Assembly (NCBI RefSeq): GCF_900086655.1
Contig: NZ_LT575476.1
Span: 391,308 to 455,307 of the forward strand
DNA from: Paenibacillus tuaregi
GTDB lineage: Bacteria > Bacillota > Bacilli > Paenibacillales > Paenibacillaceae
Length of the DNA: 64,000 bases
Reading direction: 5' to 3'
Positions 16,679-26,395 of this stretch are shown here, piece by piece (position 1 is the stretch's first letter; each line of letters opens with the position of its first letter). Below the pieces are notes generated by a model that saw only the letters and a list, made by a program, of their open reading frames with translations, was not told the origin of the DNA and did not search any database. Made by a program: the position numbers and the translations under genes.

Positions 16679-19600
16679 ATGAAACCGATAGTAAGAGAAC
16701 ATATTCAGCAACTGGACGTTTCGCTCGGCGGAGGTATCGTCAGTGAGAAGATTCGTGTAGATACCATCGACAATCCGATTCTGATCATCGGCCTTGGCGG
16801 TACCGGGATCGACGCCCTGCTGCGTCTGAAATACCAGATTAACCGCAGATTCAAGCTGCCTGAGGACCCGATCTCCAAGAAGCGTCAAGAGAAGCCGAAC
16901 AATGTGGAATTTCTGGCTTTTGAGACGAACGAGCAGGACCGGGGCAAACGCTACAAAGGCATCGGCCTCGATCCAATCAATGAGTTCGTGCTTCTGTCGA
17001 ACGCTGAAATCGGCGGCCTGCTGCAGAACCGCAGCATTTTGGAACCTTACATTACGGAATGGCTGTCGCCCGAGCTGAGCATTACCGATGGCATGAATGG
17101 AGCTGCCGGGGTACGCCAGGCAGGGAGACTGCTGCTGTTCACCAAGATCAACCAGGTCGTTCAGGCGATCGACAAGAAGATCAAGACGCTCTCCGTAGGT
17201 ACTAACAAGAAGCTGATGGTGTTCCTGCTCACCGGACTTTCCGGCGGTACAGGCAGCGGAACGTTCCTGGACATTGCCTATATTGTCCGGGGAATTATCG
17301 AGCGGGATCATGGCTCAGCCGGCATCGACCGCGTGAATACATTGGGGTATCTTTTCACACCGGACATCAACCTTGCCAGCAAGGCGCTAAGTGAACATAC
17401 CCGTGAATATATCAAAAAGAACGGTTACGCCGCACTCAAAGAGCTCGACTATTGGATGAACGTGGACAGCCGGGGTGAACGGTTCCGCCAGCAGTACGGG
17501 AATATTCTGACCGTTAATTCCCCGCTTCCGCCGTTCAACCTGTGTCATTTGATTTCGGCGACCAATACCGAAGGCAAGCTGCTGGAGAACGCTTATGATT
17601 ACTGCATGAACGTTACGGCAGAGAACATAACGAACTTTATGGCGAGCGAGGAGAAGCAGTCTGGCGAGGAATTTGCCATTCATGACTATATCAGCAACAT
17701 CCGTACGAATATCGCCCAGATGAACAAGGTATACCCGGCGAACTATGAGTACAACATTATCGGGGCCTCCTCAGCGGTGCTGCCGATTGAGGAAATGACC
17801 ACTTATCTGGCTTTCCGCCTGTTCGGCAAAATGGAGAAAATGTTCCACAAAGCGCCGAACCAGGACGATGTGGAGAAGTTCGCACGCAAGCTCGGTATTG
17901 ACCTCGATACGATGGTCAAAACATTCGAGTCCCGCGTTCCCGAGCCGCTTCCGGGCTATCAGAACTCCGAACGCCTCAGCTATACCAACGTGGTGAAGCA
18001 GCAGGTTGTGAATATGGATACGGAGCTGGAGCAGAACTTCCTGGCCCGCGCCCGTGAAGAGTACATCAAGGCGAAAAAGCAGCTGCCTGGCGAAATAGTC
18101 TCGCAGTTCTCGGATCAGATCCGCCGCCTGTTCCTTCATCCAGAGCAGGGACCGTTCTATGTCTCCCGTCTGATCTATACGGAGAAGGGCTTCAGTCTGC
18201 TGAAGATGCTGCTGTCCTATATTGAGACGCTGCGGGAGAACCTGACGCGCATCCCACGGGACATTGAGGCGGCAAGGGAGCAGTCGGAAGAGAAGCTGGG
18301 CGATGCCAAGAGCGCCTTCGTGTCCAAGGACAAGAAGAAGAACGCTTATATTGAAGCGAAGATTAATGAGTACTGGCTGCATGCCGATGTGGAACGCACA
18401 GAGCAGATGATTGAATTTTACGAGGACCTGTATGACCTGCTGAATAAGGAAAATAACCGGATTTACAACGTGTTTACGGAAATTTTGAACGCGCTGAACT
18501 CGATTTTTGCCAAAAACGGGGACATCCTCCTCAATGGAGAAGAGCAGGAGGATCACAAAGGGAACAAAACGTACTACTGGAATATTGTCAGCGTGCCTGA
18601 CATTTCCAAGGTGGTTGGCAACTTGATGGATTCCAAGGATGTGGATGATCTGATCCGCGATTTCTCCCAGGAACTGCTAGATCATTCCAACCAGTGGATC
18701 AAGGAGCAGGAAATTGACATTGTCAGCTCCATCTCCGAGTTCCTTACCGACAAGTTCGGGGACCTGATCACCCAGTCGATGGAGGACTTCCTGCTGATGA
18801 AATACGGCAAGGATGAGTCGATCGAGAAGTTCGTAGAACGCAATATCGCCAGCAAGCTGGATGATGAGGCCGTTCCGGTATTCCATTTAAGCAACAGCTC
18901 AGGCAACCTGTACTTCCCGTCCTGGGGCTTTGTGTCGGTGCCGGTTCAGGCGCCAAGCATCCTCAAGGGGATCAAGAACTATCAGAACAACGCGGTGGGC
19001 AAGTCTCACTTTACGGTCAAAGAGAGTGAAGTGAAGAACCGGATTTTCTGGCTGAATACGAAGAACGGGGTGCCGCTCTTCGTCTATACCCCGCTAAAGG
19101 TGTATGAGGAGAGTTATGAGCGCACGATTTTGGATAAGGAAGGCATTGGGCGCCACCTGGTGCAGACGGACAAGAACAACTGGACGTATCTGCCTTCCCC
19201 GATTCCTGAGAAGTCGTGGGGCGATGTGTACTCGAATGCCCGTGTTCAGGCTTACAATGCCCGGGTGCGTGCCGAGTTCGACAAGGCCATTGAGCTGAAG
19301 GTAATTACCGAGAAGAACATCGACCAGAATACAAGCAACCGGTATGAGGTTGTTTTGACCCGGCCGTTTAACCTGGCCGAAACGCTCCGGCCTTATGATA
19401 TGCAGGTCTCTTCGAACAAGCCGAATCTGGGAGAGGTCAAGCGTGCTCTTTCCGAGCTTAGAAGGCTGCTCTCCCAAGGATTAGAGCGGGAAGGCAGCAA
19501 GGATATTTTCGGCAGCATTAATGAAGATATGGCCAAGGAGAACCTGATTCGTTCCCCTGAGCTGCTGGCCCGTGTCCGTGAAGAGCTGGAGAAGTACCGG

Positions 19601-20068
19601 GTGATTCAGGAGCAGGCGGCTTCCCTTGAGGCTTTGCTTGGACAGCATCAGGATGAGGAAAAATGGCTGGATCAGTTCATTGAGGCGTTGTATACCGGAA
19701 CGATTGCGAAGAAGGGTGCGCTCTACGTATATGACCGTGATCCGGAGGAAGAAGCCTGGGAACCGTTCGCGAATCTGATGAAGAGCCGGAACTTCGCGGA
19801 GTTTGAAGTGTACGGCAGCTTCCGCGCTCTTGACGAGAAGAGCCGCAGCACCCTGATGCGCAAAGCGGATCGCCGGGATGCGGAAATGACCGCCTCCGAG
19901 GACATCACTCCGCTCCTGTCGAAGCTGGAAGAGCTGTATGAGGCTTTCCTGGAAGCTAGAGATCAGCTGGAGTACGAGCGGGTGGAGCTTGCCAATGGGG
20001 AGGAAGCTTACCAGTTCTACAAGCAGATGACAACGAAGCTGAACGATATCCGCAGAAGGTTGAAATAG
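16679..20068 (+). CDS. Bacterial tubulin-like (Tubulin_2) protein
   Basis: The ATG at 16679 is preceded by AGGGGG and is a better start than an ATG 63 codons upstream. The 1129-aa protein has a nucleotide-binding start IIGLGGTGIDALL (about residues 36-48) and the tubulin/FtsZ-like signature LSGGTGSGTFLDIA (about 186-199), followed by a long helical region. This matches the large bacterial tubulin-like family found next to vWA and GTPase genes. It likely binds GTP and may assemble, but assembly is not shown. It is 3 bp ahead of the next gene. Confidence 0.82.
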   Translation: MKPIVREHIQQLDVSLGGGIVSEKIRVDTIDNPILIIGLGGTGIDALLRLKYQINRRFKLPEDPISKKRQEKPNNVEFLAFETNEQDRGKRYKGIGLDPINEFVLLSNAEIGGLLQNRSILEPYITEWLSPELSITDGMNGAAGVRQAGRLLLFTKINQVVQAIDKKIKTLSVGTNKKLMVFLLTGLSGGTGSGTFLDIAYIVRGIIERDHGSAGIDRVNTLGYLFTPDINLASKALSEHTREYIKKNGYAALKELDYWMNVDSRGERFRQQYGNILTVNSPLPPFNLCHLISATNTEGKLLENAYDYCMNVTAENITNFMASEEKQSGEEFAIHDYISNIRTNIAQMNKVYPANYEYNIIGASSAVLPIEEMTTYLAFRLFGKMEKMFHKAPNQDDVEKFARKLGIDLDTMVKTFESRVPEPLPGYQNSERLSYTNVVKQQVVNMDTELEQNFLARAREEYIKAKKQLPGEIVSQFSDQIRRLFLHPEQGPFYVSRLIYTEKGFSLLKMLLSYIETLRENLTRIPRDIEAAREQSEEKLGDAKSAFVSKDKKKNAYIEAKINEYWLHADVERTEQMIEFYEDLYDLLNKENNRIYNVFTEILNALNSIFAKNGDILLNGEEQEDHKGNKTYYWNIVSVPDISKVVGNLMDSKDVDDLIRDFSQELLDHSNQWIKEQEIDIVSSISEFLTDKFGDLITQSMEDFLLMKYGKDESIEKFVERNIASKLDDEAVPVFHLSNSSGNLYFPSWGFVSVPVQAPSILKGIKNYQNNAVGKSHFTVKESEVKNRIFWLNTKNGVPLFVYTPLKVYEESYERTILDKEGIGRHLVQTDKNNWTYLPSPIPEKSWGDVYSNARVQAYNARVRAEFDKAIELKVITEKNIDQNTSNRYEVVLTRPFNLAETLRPYDMQVSSNKPNLGEVKRALSELRRLLSQGLEREGSKDIFGSINEDMAKENLIRSPELLARVREELEKYRVIQEQAASLEALLGQHQDEEKWLDQFIEALYTGTIAKKGALYVYDRDPEEEAWEPFANLMKSRNFAEFEVYGSFRALDEKSRSTLMRKADRRDAEMTASEDITPLLSKLEELYEAFLEARDQLEYERVELANGEEAYQFYKQMTTKLNDIRRRLK

Positions 20069-20071
20069 CTT

Positions 20072-22513
20072 ATGAGACAACTATTAGAGCAGTATGCAGC
20101 CGATTACGCTGCGGCGGAGGAAGGCTTAAGCCGCAAGCAGGATGATCCGAGCAGCATTCATTATCCCGCGGTCTACCTGTTCATCGGGGATAGAATCGCG
20201 GAGGCGATTGATCCGGTCATCCGGATTCATGATAAGAAATGGGATAACAGTGCAGGGGTGATGTACTTTCATCTGACTTCACAGGAGGGATCGGCGGCAG
20301 GGGTAACGGCCGCCTTTTCCCCTTCTTATGGAGAGGGAAGGCCTGTCCCGCCCGCACAGGAGCATCCGCGCGTAGTTCGCTACCGGGTGCCGGAGCCCAG
20401 GTATGCGGTGCCAGAAGAAGCCGGGCCCAAGACCCGGCGTCCCGACTTGTACCGCGCCTTCTACCGGGAGCCGCAGCCGCTTCTGGAGCTTAACCGGGCC
20501 CTGCGGCAGGTGAGCCAGCGAATTGCAGATTACGGCAGATTGTACTCTTCTTTCGACCGGATTCATCTATCTGTGATCACACAGGCAGGAGATCCTCTAA
20601 ACGTGTTCGTGCCGGAGGTAACTATACTGGCGAATACGATCTTCGGCCAGTCCTTCAAGTCGGTCCAGACCGACCTGTTCACACTGGTCAGCGAGCGGGA
20701 GGATGCCGAGGCCTTCGGCTATACCGGGGCTGCGGGCATTGCCTTCCTGCGGGAGCTTGAGCTGATGCAGCAGGCCGATTATACCTTTACGGCCCCGCTC
20801 TTAATGACCGAGGACGGTCTTTCCATCCCGGTGAGTCATCCGGCGTCTCCTTTGTTTGATCTGGTCTATATTTTGTCTGACAAGAACGAGCGGGGGGTAA
20901 CGCCGCCTGGGGGGATGCGGGACAACGATGAGATCATCTGCCAGATCAGCCTGCTGAAGAACCGGCAGCGGAAGGATTCGCAGTATGAGTCCGTGTCTGG
21001 CGCAGCATACAATAACACCTCCTTCAAAAATAACATTATGACCGAATCCGGCCGGCAGGGCTATGTCTCGGCCGGTTTTGCCAAGGTGAAGCGGCCGAAT
21101 GAGTCCATTGCCCTGACCGTGCTCTACCACTTCTACAGGCAGCTCATCCGGCGGATGAACGGCCCCTTGGAGTGGAAGAACACGGAGAAGCTGGCCTTCT
21201 TCGGCCTGGATGCGGACACCTTGGCCGGGCAGGCGCGGCGGATCGTCCCTGACGAGTCGCGGCTTGCCGATATGAACGGCATCATGACCCAAGGGGTCAG
21301 CTTCGCTGCGCTGCGGACAATGACGCTTCGCGAAGCGGAGGCCGCGCTGTTCGGTGGCGGCGGGGAGCTGTTCTTCCGCGATAACTATCAGCGGGAGGTC
21401 GACAGCGCACTGGCCGGGCTCCGGCTGGACGAGGAGCTGGACGCTACCGTGCGCCGCAGCCGGAATCTCCACCCGCAGGTGGGATTATTCCACCTTGCGG
21501 AGTGGACGGACGATGCCGGGGCGCCGGGCAGCCTGCGGGAGGTCTACCGCTCACGGATTCGTGAGCTGGCCGGCCAGCTTGAATCGGCGAAGGCTGAGCT
21601 GGATCAGACCTATCAGGGCCTGGTCCAGGATCAATCTTTTCCTCGTATGCCGATGATGGATAAGCACAATGTGCGCAGCTTTATCCGGCATTTTATCAGC
21701 GTGGTCTATACCTTGAAGGTGGATATCCTGCTGCTGGATACCCAGCTGAAGCTGGCCCGCCGCCTTGAGGCAGAATTGGACCGCCTTCATGCTGGCTTTA
21801 GAATGCAGACGCGACAGCTGGAGGAGCTCGAAGACACGCTGCGCGGGAGCGCCGTGCAGAGCATCCGGCTGGCCGATGACTATATCGGGCAAAACCTAAT
21901 GGAGTACTACGAGCGGGTGACCGAGGAGGTTATGGCGGAGCTTGAAGCCCGGCGGGGAGCGGACATCTGGTTCGACGAACGGTATATGGGGAGCCCTGCG
22001 GCACTTATGGAAGGCGGGATTCACAGCCTGGTGGAGCGGATGATTCTGGTATGCCGCAGAGATATTCTTACAAGTGGACCGTTCGCGCAGACGTTCGAGG
22101 AGGAACTGCTTCGGCGTGCAAATGTTGCCGTGGAGTATGACAACAAGCAGGTGCTCTCCAAGGATGAGCTGTTCAAGAAGCTCTACCGCACACTGGAGGA
22201 ACACGCCGTCATTAATGTCAGATTGTTCGACTACACGCATGAGCACCGGTATGAGGAGAAGTATTTCTTCGGGGATGCCGGGAGTGAATTTATGAAGTAT
22301 GCGATGGATGCGGATGAATCGTCGCGGATCTACAAGCTGGGTATGGTCCATGAGAACCGTACCAGCGGGGTAGAGAAGCTGTGCCTGATGGGTGGTTTTC
22401 ATCTGGAAGATCTCATGTTCTACCGCAACGGCAAAATCTACTACGAGACTTATCTGCAGAACGGATACAGGTTCCACGGGATAGATCCGAAGGACCTGCC
22501 GGAGCTAAGATAG
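20072..22513 (+). CDS. Large protein of unknown function, tubulin-like operon
   Basis: The 813-aa protein starts three bases after the tubulin-like gene's stop. The first ~400 residues look globular, with AVYLFIGDRIAEAIDPVI and ERGVTPPGGMRDNDEIICQ; residues about 500-640 are strongly helical and may form a coiled coil (RLEAELDRLHAGFRMQTRQLEELEDTL). I recognise no catalytic motif. Conserved adjacency to the tubulin-like gene suggests an obligate partner. Function unknown. Confidence 0.8.
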   Translation: MRQLLEQYAADYAAAEEGLSRKQDDPSSIHYPAVYLFIGDRIAEAIDPVIRIHDKKWDNSAGVMYFHLTSQEGSAAGVTAAFSPSYGEGRPVPPAQEHPRVVRYRVPEPRYAVPEEAGPKTRRPDLYRAFYREPQPLLELNRALRQVSQRIADYGRLYSSFDRIHLSVITQAGDPLNVFVPEVTILANTIFGQSFKSVQTDLFTLVSEREDAEAFGYTGAAGIAFLRELELMQQADYTFTAPLLMTEDGLSIPVSHPASPLFDLVYILSDKNERGVTPPGGMRDNDEIICQISLLKNRQRKDSQYESVSGAAYNNTSFKNNIMTESGRQGYVSAGFAKVKRPNESIALTVLYHFYRQLIRRMNGPLEWKNTEKLAFFGLDADTLAGQARRIVPDESRLADMNGIMTQGVSFAALRTMTLREAEAALFGGGGELFFRDNYQREVDSALAGLRLDEELDATVRRSRNLHPQVGLFHLAEWTDDAGAPGSLREVYRSRIRELAGQLESAKAELDQTYQGLVQDQSFPRMPMMDKHNVRSFIRHFISVVYTLKVDILLLDTQLKLARRLEAELDRLHAGFRMQTRQLEELEDTLRGSAVQSIRLADDYIGQNLMEYYERVTEEVMAELEARRGADIWFDERYMGSPAALMEGGIHSLVERMILVCRRDILTSGPFAQTFEEELLRRANVAVEYDNKQVLSKDELFKKLYRTLEEHAVINVRLFDYTHEHRYEEKYFFGDAGSEFMKYAMDADESSRIYKLGMVHENRTSGVEKLCLMGGFHLEDLMFYRNGKIYYETYLQNGYRFHGIDPKDLPELR

Positions 22514-22594
22514 CTGCTTGGACGCTCTGTGGTGACATAACAATTTGCCATAGGTATCCACGGAAATAATAAATAGAAAGGGTGCGTGGTTACA

Positions 22595-23878
22595 ATGCAG
22601 CGAAAATTCAATCTGCTCCTCACACTGTTCAGTCTGATCGGGGGCGCTGTAGGTTTCGCCATTGGGGAATGGCTGCTGGGTGATTTGAGTGGACGATGGC
22701 CAAATATCGTTGTGATTGGCCTTTATTTTGGAATTATGGCTCTGTGTGTAGGGCTGTTCTGCCTTGTGGCGGAAATGATTAAACCGCGCTTGAACGGCAT
22801 GTCGTGGCGGCAGCGTTATGTGGATGCTTCCTGGAAGCTGCTGGTCCCGGCAACCTTAGGCATCCTGCTTGTGGCCGGGCTTGCGTTGGAATTTGTCTAT
22901 GAGCTGAACGGCGGGGGCGTCAAGCAGGTTAAGGATATTGTCATGATTATGGACAGCTCGGGCAGCATGAAACAGAATGACCCGAATAATGACCGGTATG
23001 ATGCCGCCAAAAAGCTGGTGGATGAGATGGATGGGGACAAGAGAGTTGCTGTGTTCACATTCAGTGATCAAGCCACCCTTGTGCAGCCGTTTGTCAGCTT
23101 AAGCTCCCAGTCGGCCAAGGATGAAGTGAAGACAGCGATTGATGGCATCCAAGCCACGGATGGGGGGACGGACATCGGGCTTGCGTTAGGGGATGCGATG
23201 AAGCACATTACGGCAGAAGGCACGCCGGATCAGAACACGATGGTGATCCTGTTGTCGGATGGAGTTAGTAATATTAATCTGCAGACAGCCCTAGCGGATT
23301 ACAAAAGCAAGCAGATTAAAGTGAATACGGTCGGTCTGAACCTGGTTGATTCCGCGGGTTCAAATCTGCTCAAGGAAATTGCGACAGAGACCGGAGGAAC
23401 ATATAGCGATGTGGCTAAGGCCGGAGATCTTAAGTATGTGTTCCGCCAAATCTATGACAAAGATACGCTCGGTGAACGGACCCTGGTGACCGAGCGGACC
23501 GGACCTGCGGCAGACAGCACATATTATATGATTCTGCGAATCGTGGCTCTTGTTGTTATTGGGGCAGCCCTTGGGCTGGCGCTCGGCCTGATCTTCGATA
23601 ACCGTTATCTCGCCCGCAGCTTTGGCATCGGCGGGGTGGTCTCGGGTCTGCTGGCCGGCCTGATTCTGGAATTTGGCCTAAGCGGGCACGGGTCCGCTGA
23701 CATGCTCTGCCGCCTCTGGGCTGATCTGGTTCTTGCCGGAGTGATTACTTTGTTTGCCTGGATTATTCCGGTTAAGGAGCATTTTAAAGCTTCCGGAGGC
23801 CGTGTACGGCCGGGGCAGGCTGGAAATGCGGACGGATTCGGAGGCAGACGGAAGGACAGCTCCAGCAGAGGGTTCTAA
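22595..23878 (+). CDS. Polytopic membrane protein with vWA domain
   Basis: The 427-aa product has three N-terminal membrane segments (about residues 7-27, 37-60, 82-101), a vWA domain with perfect MIDAS DSSGS (D120, S122, S124), DGGTDIG and LLSDG, then three more membrane segments and a Gly/Arg-rich tail. The start ATG lies 12 bases after AAAGGG; a GTG at 22586 is the alternative. The second vWA protein of the locus, probably a membrane anchor for the cytosolic components. Confidence 0.85.
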   Translation: MQRKFNLLLTLFSLIGGAVGFAIGEWLLGDLSGRWPNIVVIGLYFGIMALCVGLFCLVAEMIKPRLNGMSWRQRYVDASWKLLVPATLGILLVAGLALEFVYELNGGGVKQVKDIVMIMDSSGSMKQNDPNNDRYDAAKKLVDEMDGDKRVAVFTFSDQATLVQPFVSLSSQSAKDEVKTAIDGIQATDGGTDIGLALGDAMKHITAEGTPDQNTMVILLSDGVSNINLQTALADYKSKQIKVNTVGLNLVDSAGSNLLKEIATETGGTYSDVAKAGDLKYVFRQIYDKDTLGERTLVTERTGPAADSTYYMILRIVALVVIGAALGLALGLIFDNRYLARSFGIGGVVSGLLAGLILEFGLSGHGSADMLCRLWADLVLAGVITLFAWIIPVKEHFKASGGRVRPGQAGNADGFGGRRKDSSSRGF

Positions 23879-24000
23879 CAGGAGATCAAGAAGGAGGGCT
23901 GCAGCAAGCTCTGAAACAGGACTTAAAGCGGCTCAGAAGTAGACCAAGTAGCAGCATAGAGGAAGGGTCTGTTGTAGTTTTAGTTTTTGTAGTGGCTATG

Positions 24001-24199
24001 TATATAAAAAACGAACTTTAAAAATTAACCTCTCTCAGCTTCGATCCCGAGTGATTCTGAAGAAGCGGAGCGTCCGCCTTTGTCTCCGAAATGCCACAAT
24101 GGATATCTAGTTCAAGCATTTCGGAGACAATAGCGGCCTTAAAGAACACTCGGTATCGCAGCGCCCTATAAGGGTACCTTCATAAGTTCATTTTATATA
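24001..24199. repeat. MITE-like element, full copy (copy A)
   Basis: About 199 bp bounded by TATATAAAAAACGAACTT at the left and, in reverse complement, TATATAAAATGAACTT at the right, a ~16-bp imperfect terminal inverted repeat beginning with TA. Its centre is a perfect 15-bp stem, TTGTCTCCGAAATGC (24080-24094) with GCATTTCGGAGACAA (24116-24130). No gene inside. It splits the second vWA gene from the beta-sandwich gene. A shortened relative lies at 4008-4126. Confidence 0.7.
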
Positions 24200-24444
24200 G
24201 CAGGGCTCTGAAACAACCTGTTTAGTCAGCTACTTGCAAACTCTGTAACAGACTTTAACGGGTTTTGCATCAAGGTAGCAGGCTCTATAGCAAGGCTATA
24301 AGCAGATCTTGAAGCAAATTTCTTACAAGCAAGCTTACACAAACCCATCAACGCCCTAAACAGGCCTGCATGTATCCAATGACGAGCATGATGGAGCATA
24401 GCAAACCGTCACATTCTAGCACGAGCCACAGGAGGAGAAGAACG

Positions 24445-25107
24445 ATGCGGTTTATCGATCAGGATGAGCCATCTGCCCCGGTCCCGTTCCCGGTGATCGG
24501 CGAGCTGACCCACCGGGTTGATGATGACCGGTGTACACTGCGCTGGCGTTGGCCGGAGGGAATCCAGGCGGTGTATATCTACAAGTCTCCAGCGGGAAGC
24601 GGGGGAGCGGATTACCAGACTTCCGTGCCTCCTGCCGGGGAGCTGCGGCTGTATACCCGGGATGAGTACAAGGCCAATAACGGCTATCACGACCGGATTC
24701 AAGAGATCGGTCAGCTTGTGTATACCGTGTATGCCAGCTGGTCTGAGCAGGGGGATACCCTGCTCGCCAGGCAGCATGACGGTGCCAACCGGACGGTGGC
24801 CAGCACCGGCAAGGCGAAGATTTATTACTCGGTCCGCGAGAAGAGCGGTCTGTTCAGCAAATATAAAACCGTACAAATCACGGTGACCGCCGAGGTCCCG
24901 GTGGCCAAGGATGTACTCTGTTATGTGAAGAAGCAGGGAGGGTATCCGGCGGACCGGGAGGACGGTACCGTTTACCCGTTTGTCACCCCTTTTGCTGCAG
25001 GAAGAAATGTGCTTCCGGTCATTGAGGTTGGCAAGCAGGATCATGTCCGGCTGTTCTTCACGGATGGGCCTAAATATGGCCATATGTATGTGCTGATTCC
25101 GGAATAG
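24445..25107 (+). CDS. Beta-sandwich-like protein of unknown function
   Basis: The ATG at 24445 has GGAGGAG seven bases before it; the in-frame ATG at 24370 lacks one. The 220-aa protein has two similar beta-rich halves with fibronectin-III-like signatures (CTLRWRWPEGIQAVYIY, residues about 31-47, and a second module after KAKIYYSVREKSGLF). No signal peptide is evident, so it is probably cytosolic. It lies 28 bp before the GTPase gene and may be an adaptor to it. Confidence 0.65.
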   Translation: MRFIDQDEPSAPVPFPVIGELTHRVDDDRCTLRWRWPEGIQAVYIYKSPAGSGGADYQTSVPPAGELRLYTRDEYKANNGYHDRIQEIGQLVYTVYASWSEQGDTLLARQHDGANRTVASTGKAKIYYSVREKSGLFSKYKTVQITVTAEVPVAKDVLCYVKKQGGYPADREDGTVYPFVTPFAAGRNVLPVIEVGKQDHVRLFFTDGPKYGHMYVLIPE

Positions 25108-25135
25108 CCTTGGGAAGGGAAGGAGGAACAAGTCG

Positions 25136-26395
25136 ATGAGTTTTTTCAATTTATTCAAAAAGAAGCCTCAAGCGGCACCGCGGCCGCTTTATTACGATAT
25201 TGTGTGCCCGTACTGCTTCAGCAAGTTCTCGCCGGAAGAGGTGGTGTTCCGCGCTGCGCATCACCGGGAGGATGATGAGGATTACGCTCTCGGTGAGGAC
25301 TACGAGCTGAATAAATACAGGGAGCGCTTTGGGCTCGATACGGTGTATGACATCGAGGCCATTCTGCATCCGCGGGATATTCACGAGGAGCACCGCATTT
25401 ATTCGGACCATGTGCTGATCGGGCTTAATGACAGATACGGCGTTGTTACGCGGCGCAGACTGTGCCCGAGATGCCATAATGAACTCCCGGTTACAGCGGG
25501 AAAGGTGCCGAGCAACATCATCTCCATCATTGGCGCCTCGCAGGCGGGGAAATCTGTGTACATGACGTCACTGATTCACACGCTCCAGCATGAGACGGCT
25601 GATCACTTCGGAGCGGCCTGCATGCCGCTGACGGCTGAGATCAGCCGCAAGTTCCGCTCCGCGTATGAGGAGCCGCTGTTCGAGCGGGGCGATCTGCTGG
25701 CTTCCACGCAGAAGGAGAAGATGCAGGAGCCATTTATTTTCCAATTCGTGTTCAAGGATGAGTCCAAGCCGCCGCTTACGCTGGTATTCTTCGATGTTGC
25801 CGGGGAGGGCATGGTCGATCAGGATTATCTTGGACTGCATGGGCAGCATATCAAGAACTCCGCCGGGATTCTGTTTATGGTCGATCCACTGCAAATCCGG
25901 TCGATCCGTGAGAAGCTCCGCATCAAGCACGGGGATACGCCTGGAGAATGGGTGTCACAGTATGACGAGCCCCGTGATGTGGTACTGACTTTGTTCGGTG
26001 ACTTTATCGCTTATGAGGACAAAGGGAAGACTGATATTCCCACCGCCGTCGTGCTGACGAAGAGCGACATGCTGCGGGCTTTGGCGGATGAGGAAGGGGA
26101 GTATATCAAGAAGAACAGCAATATTTTCAACAATGCGGTGCATCGCCGGACGCTGAATTTGACGGAGTTCGAGAACATTGATGGTGAAGTGCGGCATTTG
26201 ATTGAGAAGGTGGACCGGCCGTTCAAGGGCACGATGGACGTATATTTCAAAGACACAGCCTATTTTGCCGTATCGGCGCTTGGAAGCAATCCGGTTAACC
26301 AGAAGCTGCAAGGCGTGGTGAGCCCGATCCGCGTGGATGAGCCCTTCGTCTGGCTGCTGTACAAACTGAATTATATCGAGGGGAGTGAGGCTTAA
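25136..26395 (+). CDS. Zinc-ribbon TRAFAC-type GTPase
   Basis: The 419-aa protein has a two-part zinc ribbon (CPYC about residues 24-27 and CPRC about 109-112), then a P-loop GASQAGKS (about 133-140), a DVAGEG motif (G3-like, about 219) and TKSD (G4, about 307) that gives guanine specificity. This matches the double-GTPase 2 (DO-GTPase2) kind of bacterial TRAFAC GTPase. It precedes a GAP1-N2-like protein by no gap, the arrangement reported for paired bacterial GTPase/GAP-like systems. Action presumed cytosolic, triggering the assembly. Confidence 0.82.
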   Translation: MSFFNLFKKKPQAAPRPLYYDIVCPYCFSKFSPEEVVFRAAHHREDDEDYALGEDYELNKYRERFGLDTVYDIEAILHPRDIHEEHRIYSDHVLIGLNDRYGVVTRRRLCPRCHNELPVTAGKVPSNIISIIGASQAGKSVYMTSLIHTLQHETADHFGAACMPLTAEISRKFRSAYEEPLFERGDLLASTQKEKMQEPFIFQFVFKDESKPPLTLVFFDVAGEGMVDQDYLGLHGQHIKNSAGILFMVDPLQIRSIREKLRIKHGDTPGEWVSQYDEPRDVVLTLFGDFIAYEDKGKTDIPTAVVLTKSDMLRALADEEGEYIKKNSNIFNNAVHRRTLNLTEFENIDGEVRHLIEKVDRPFKGTMDVYFKDTAYFAVSALGSNPVNQKLQGVVSPIRVDEPFVWLLYKLNYIEGSEA

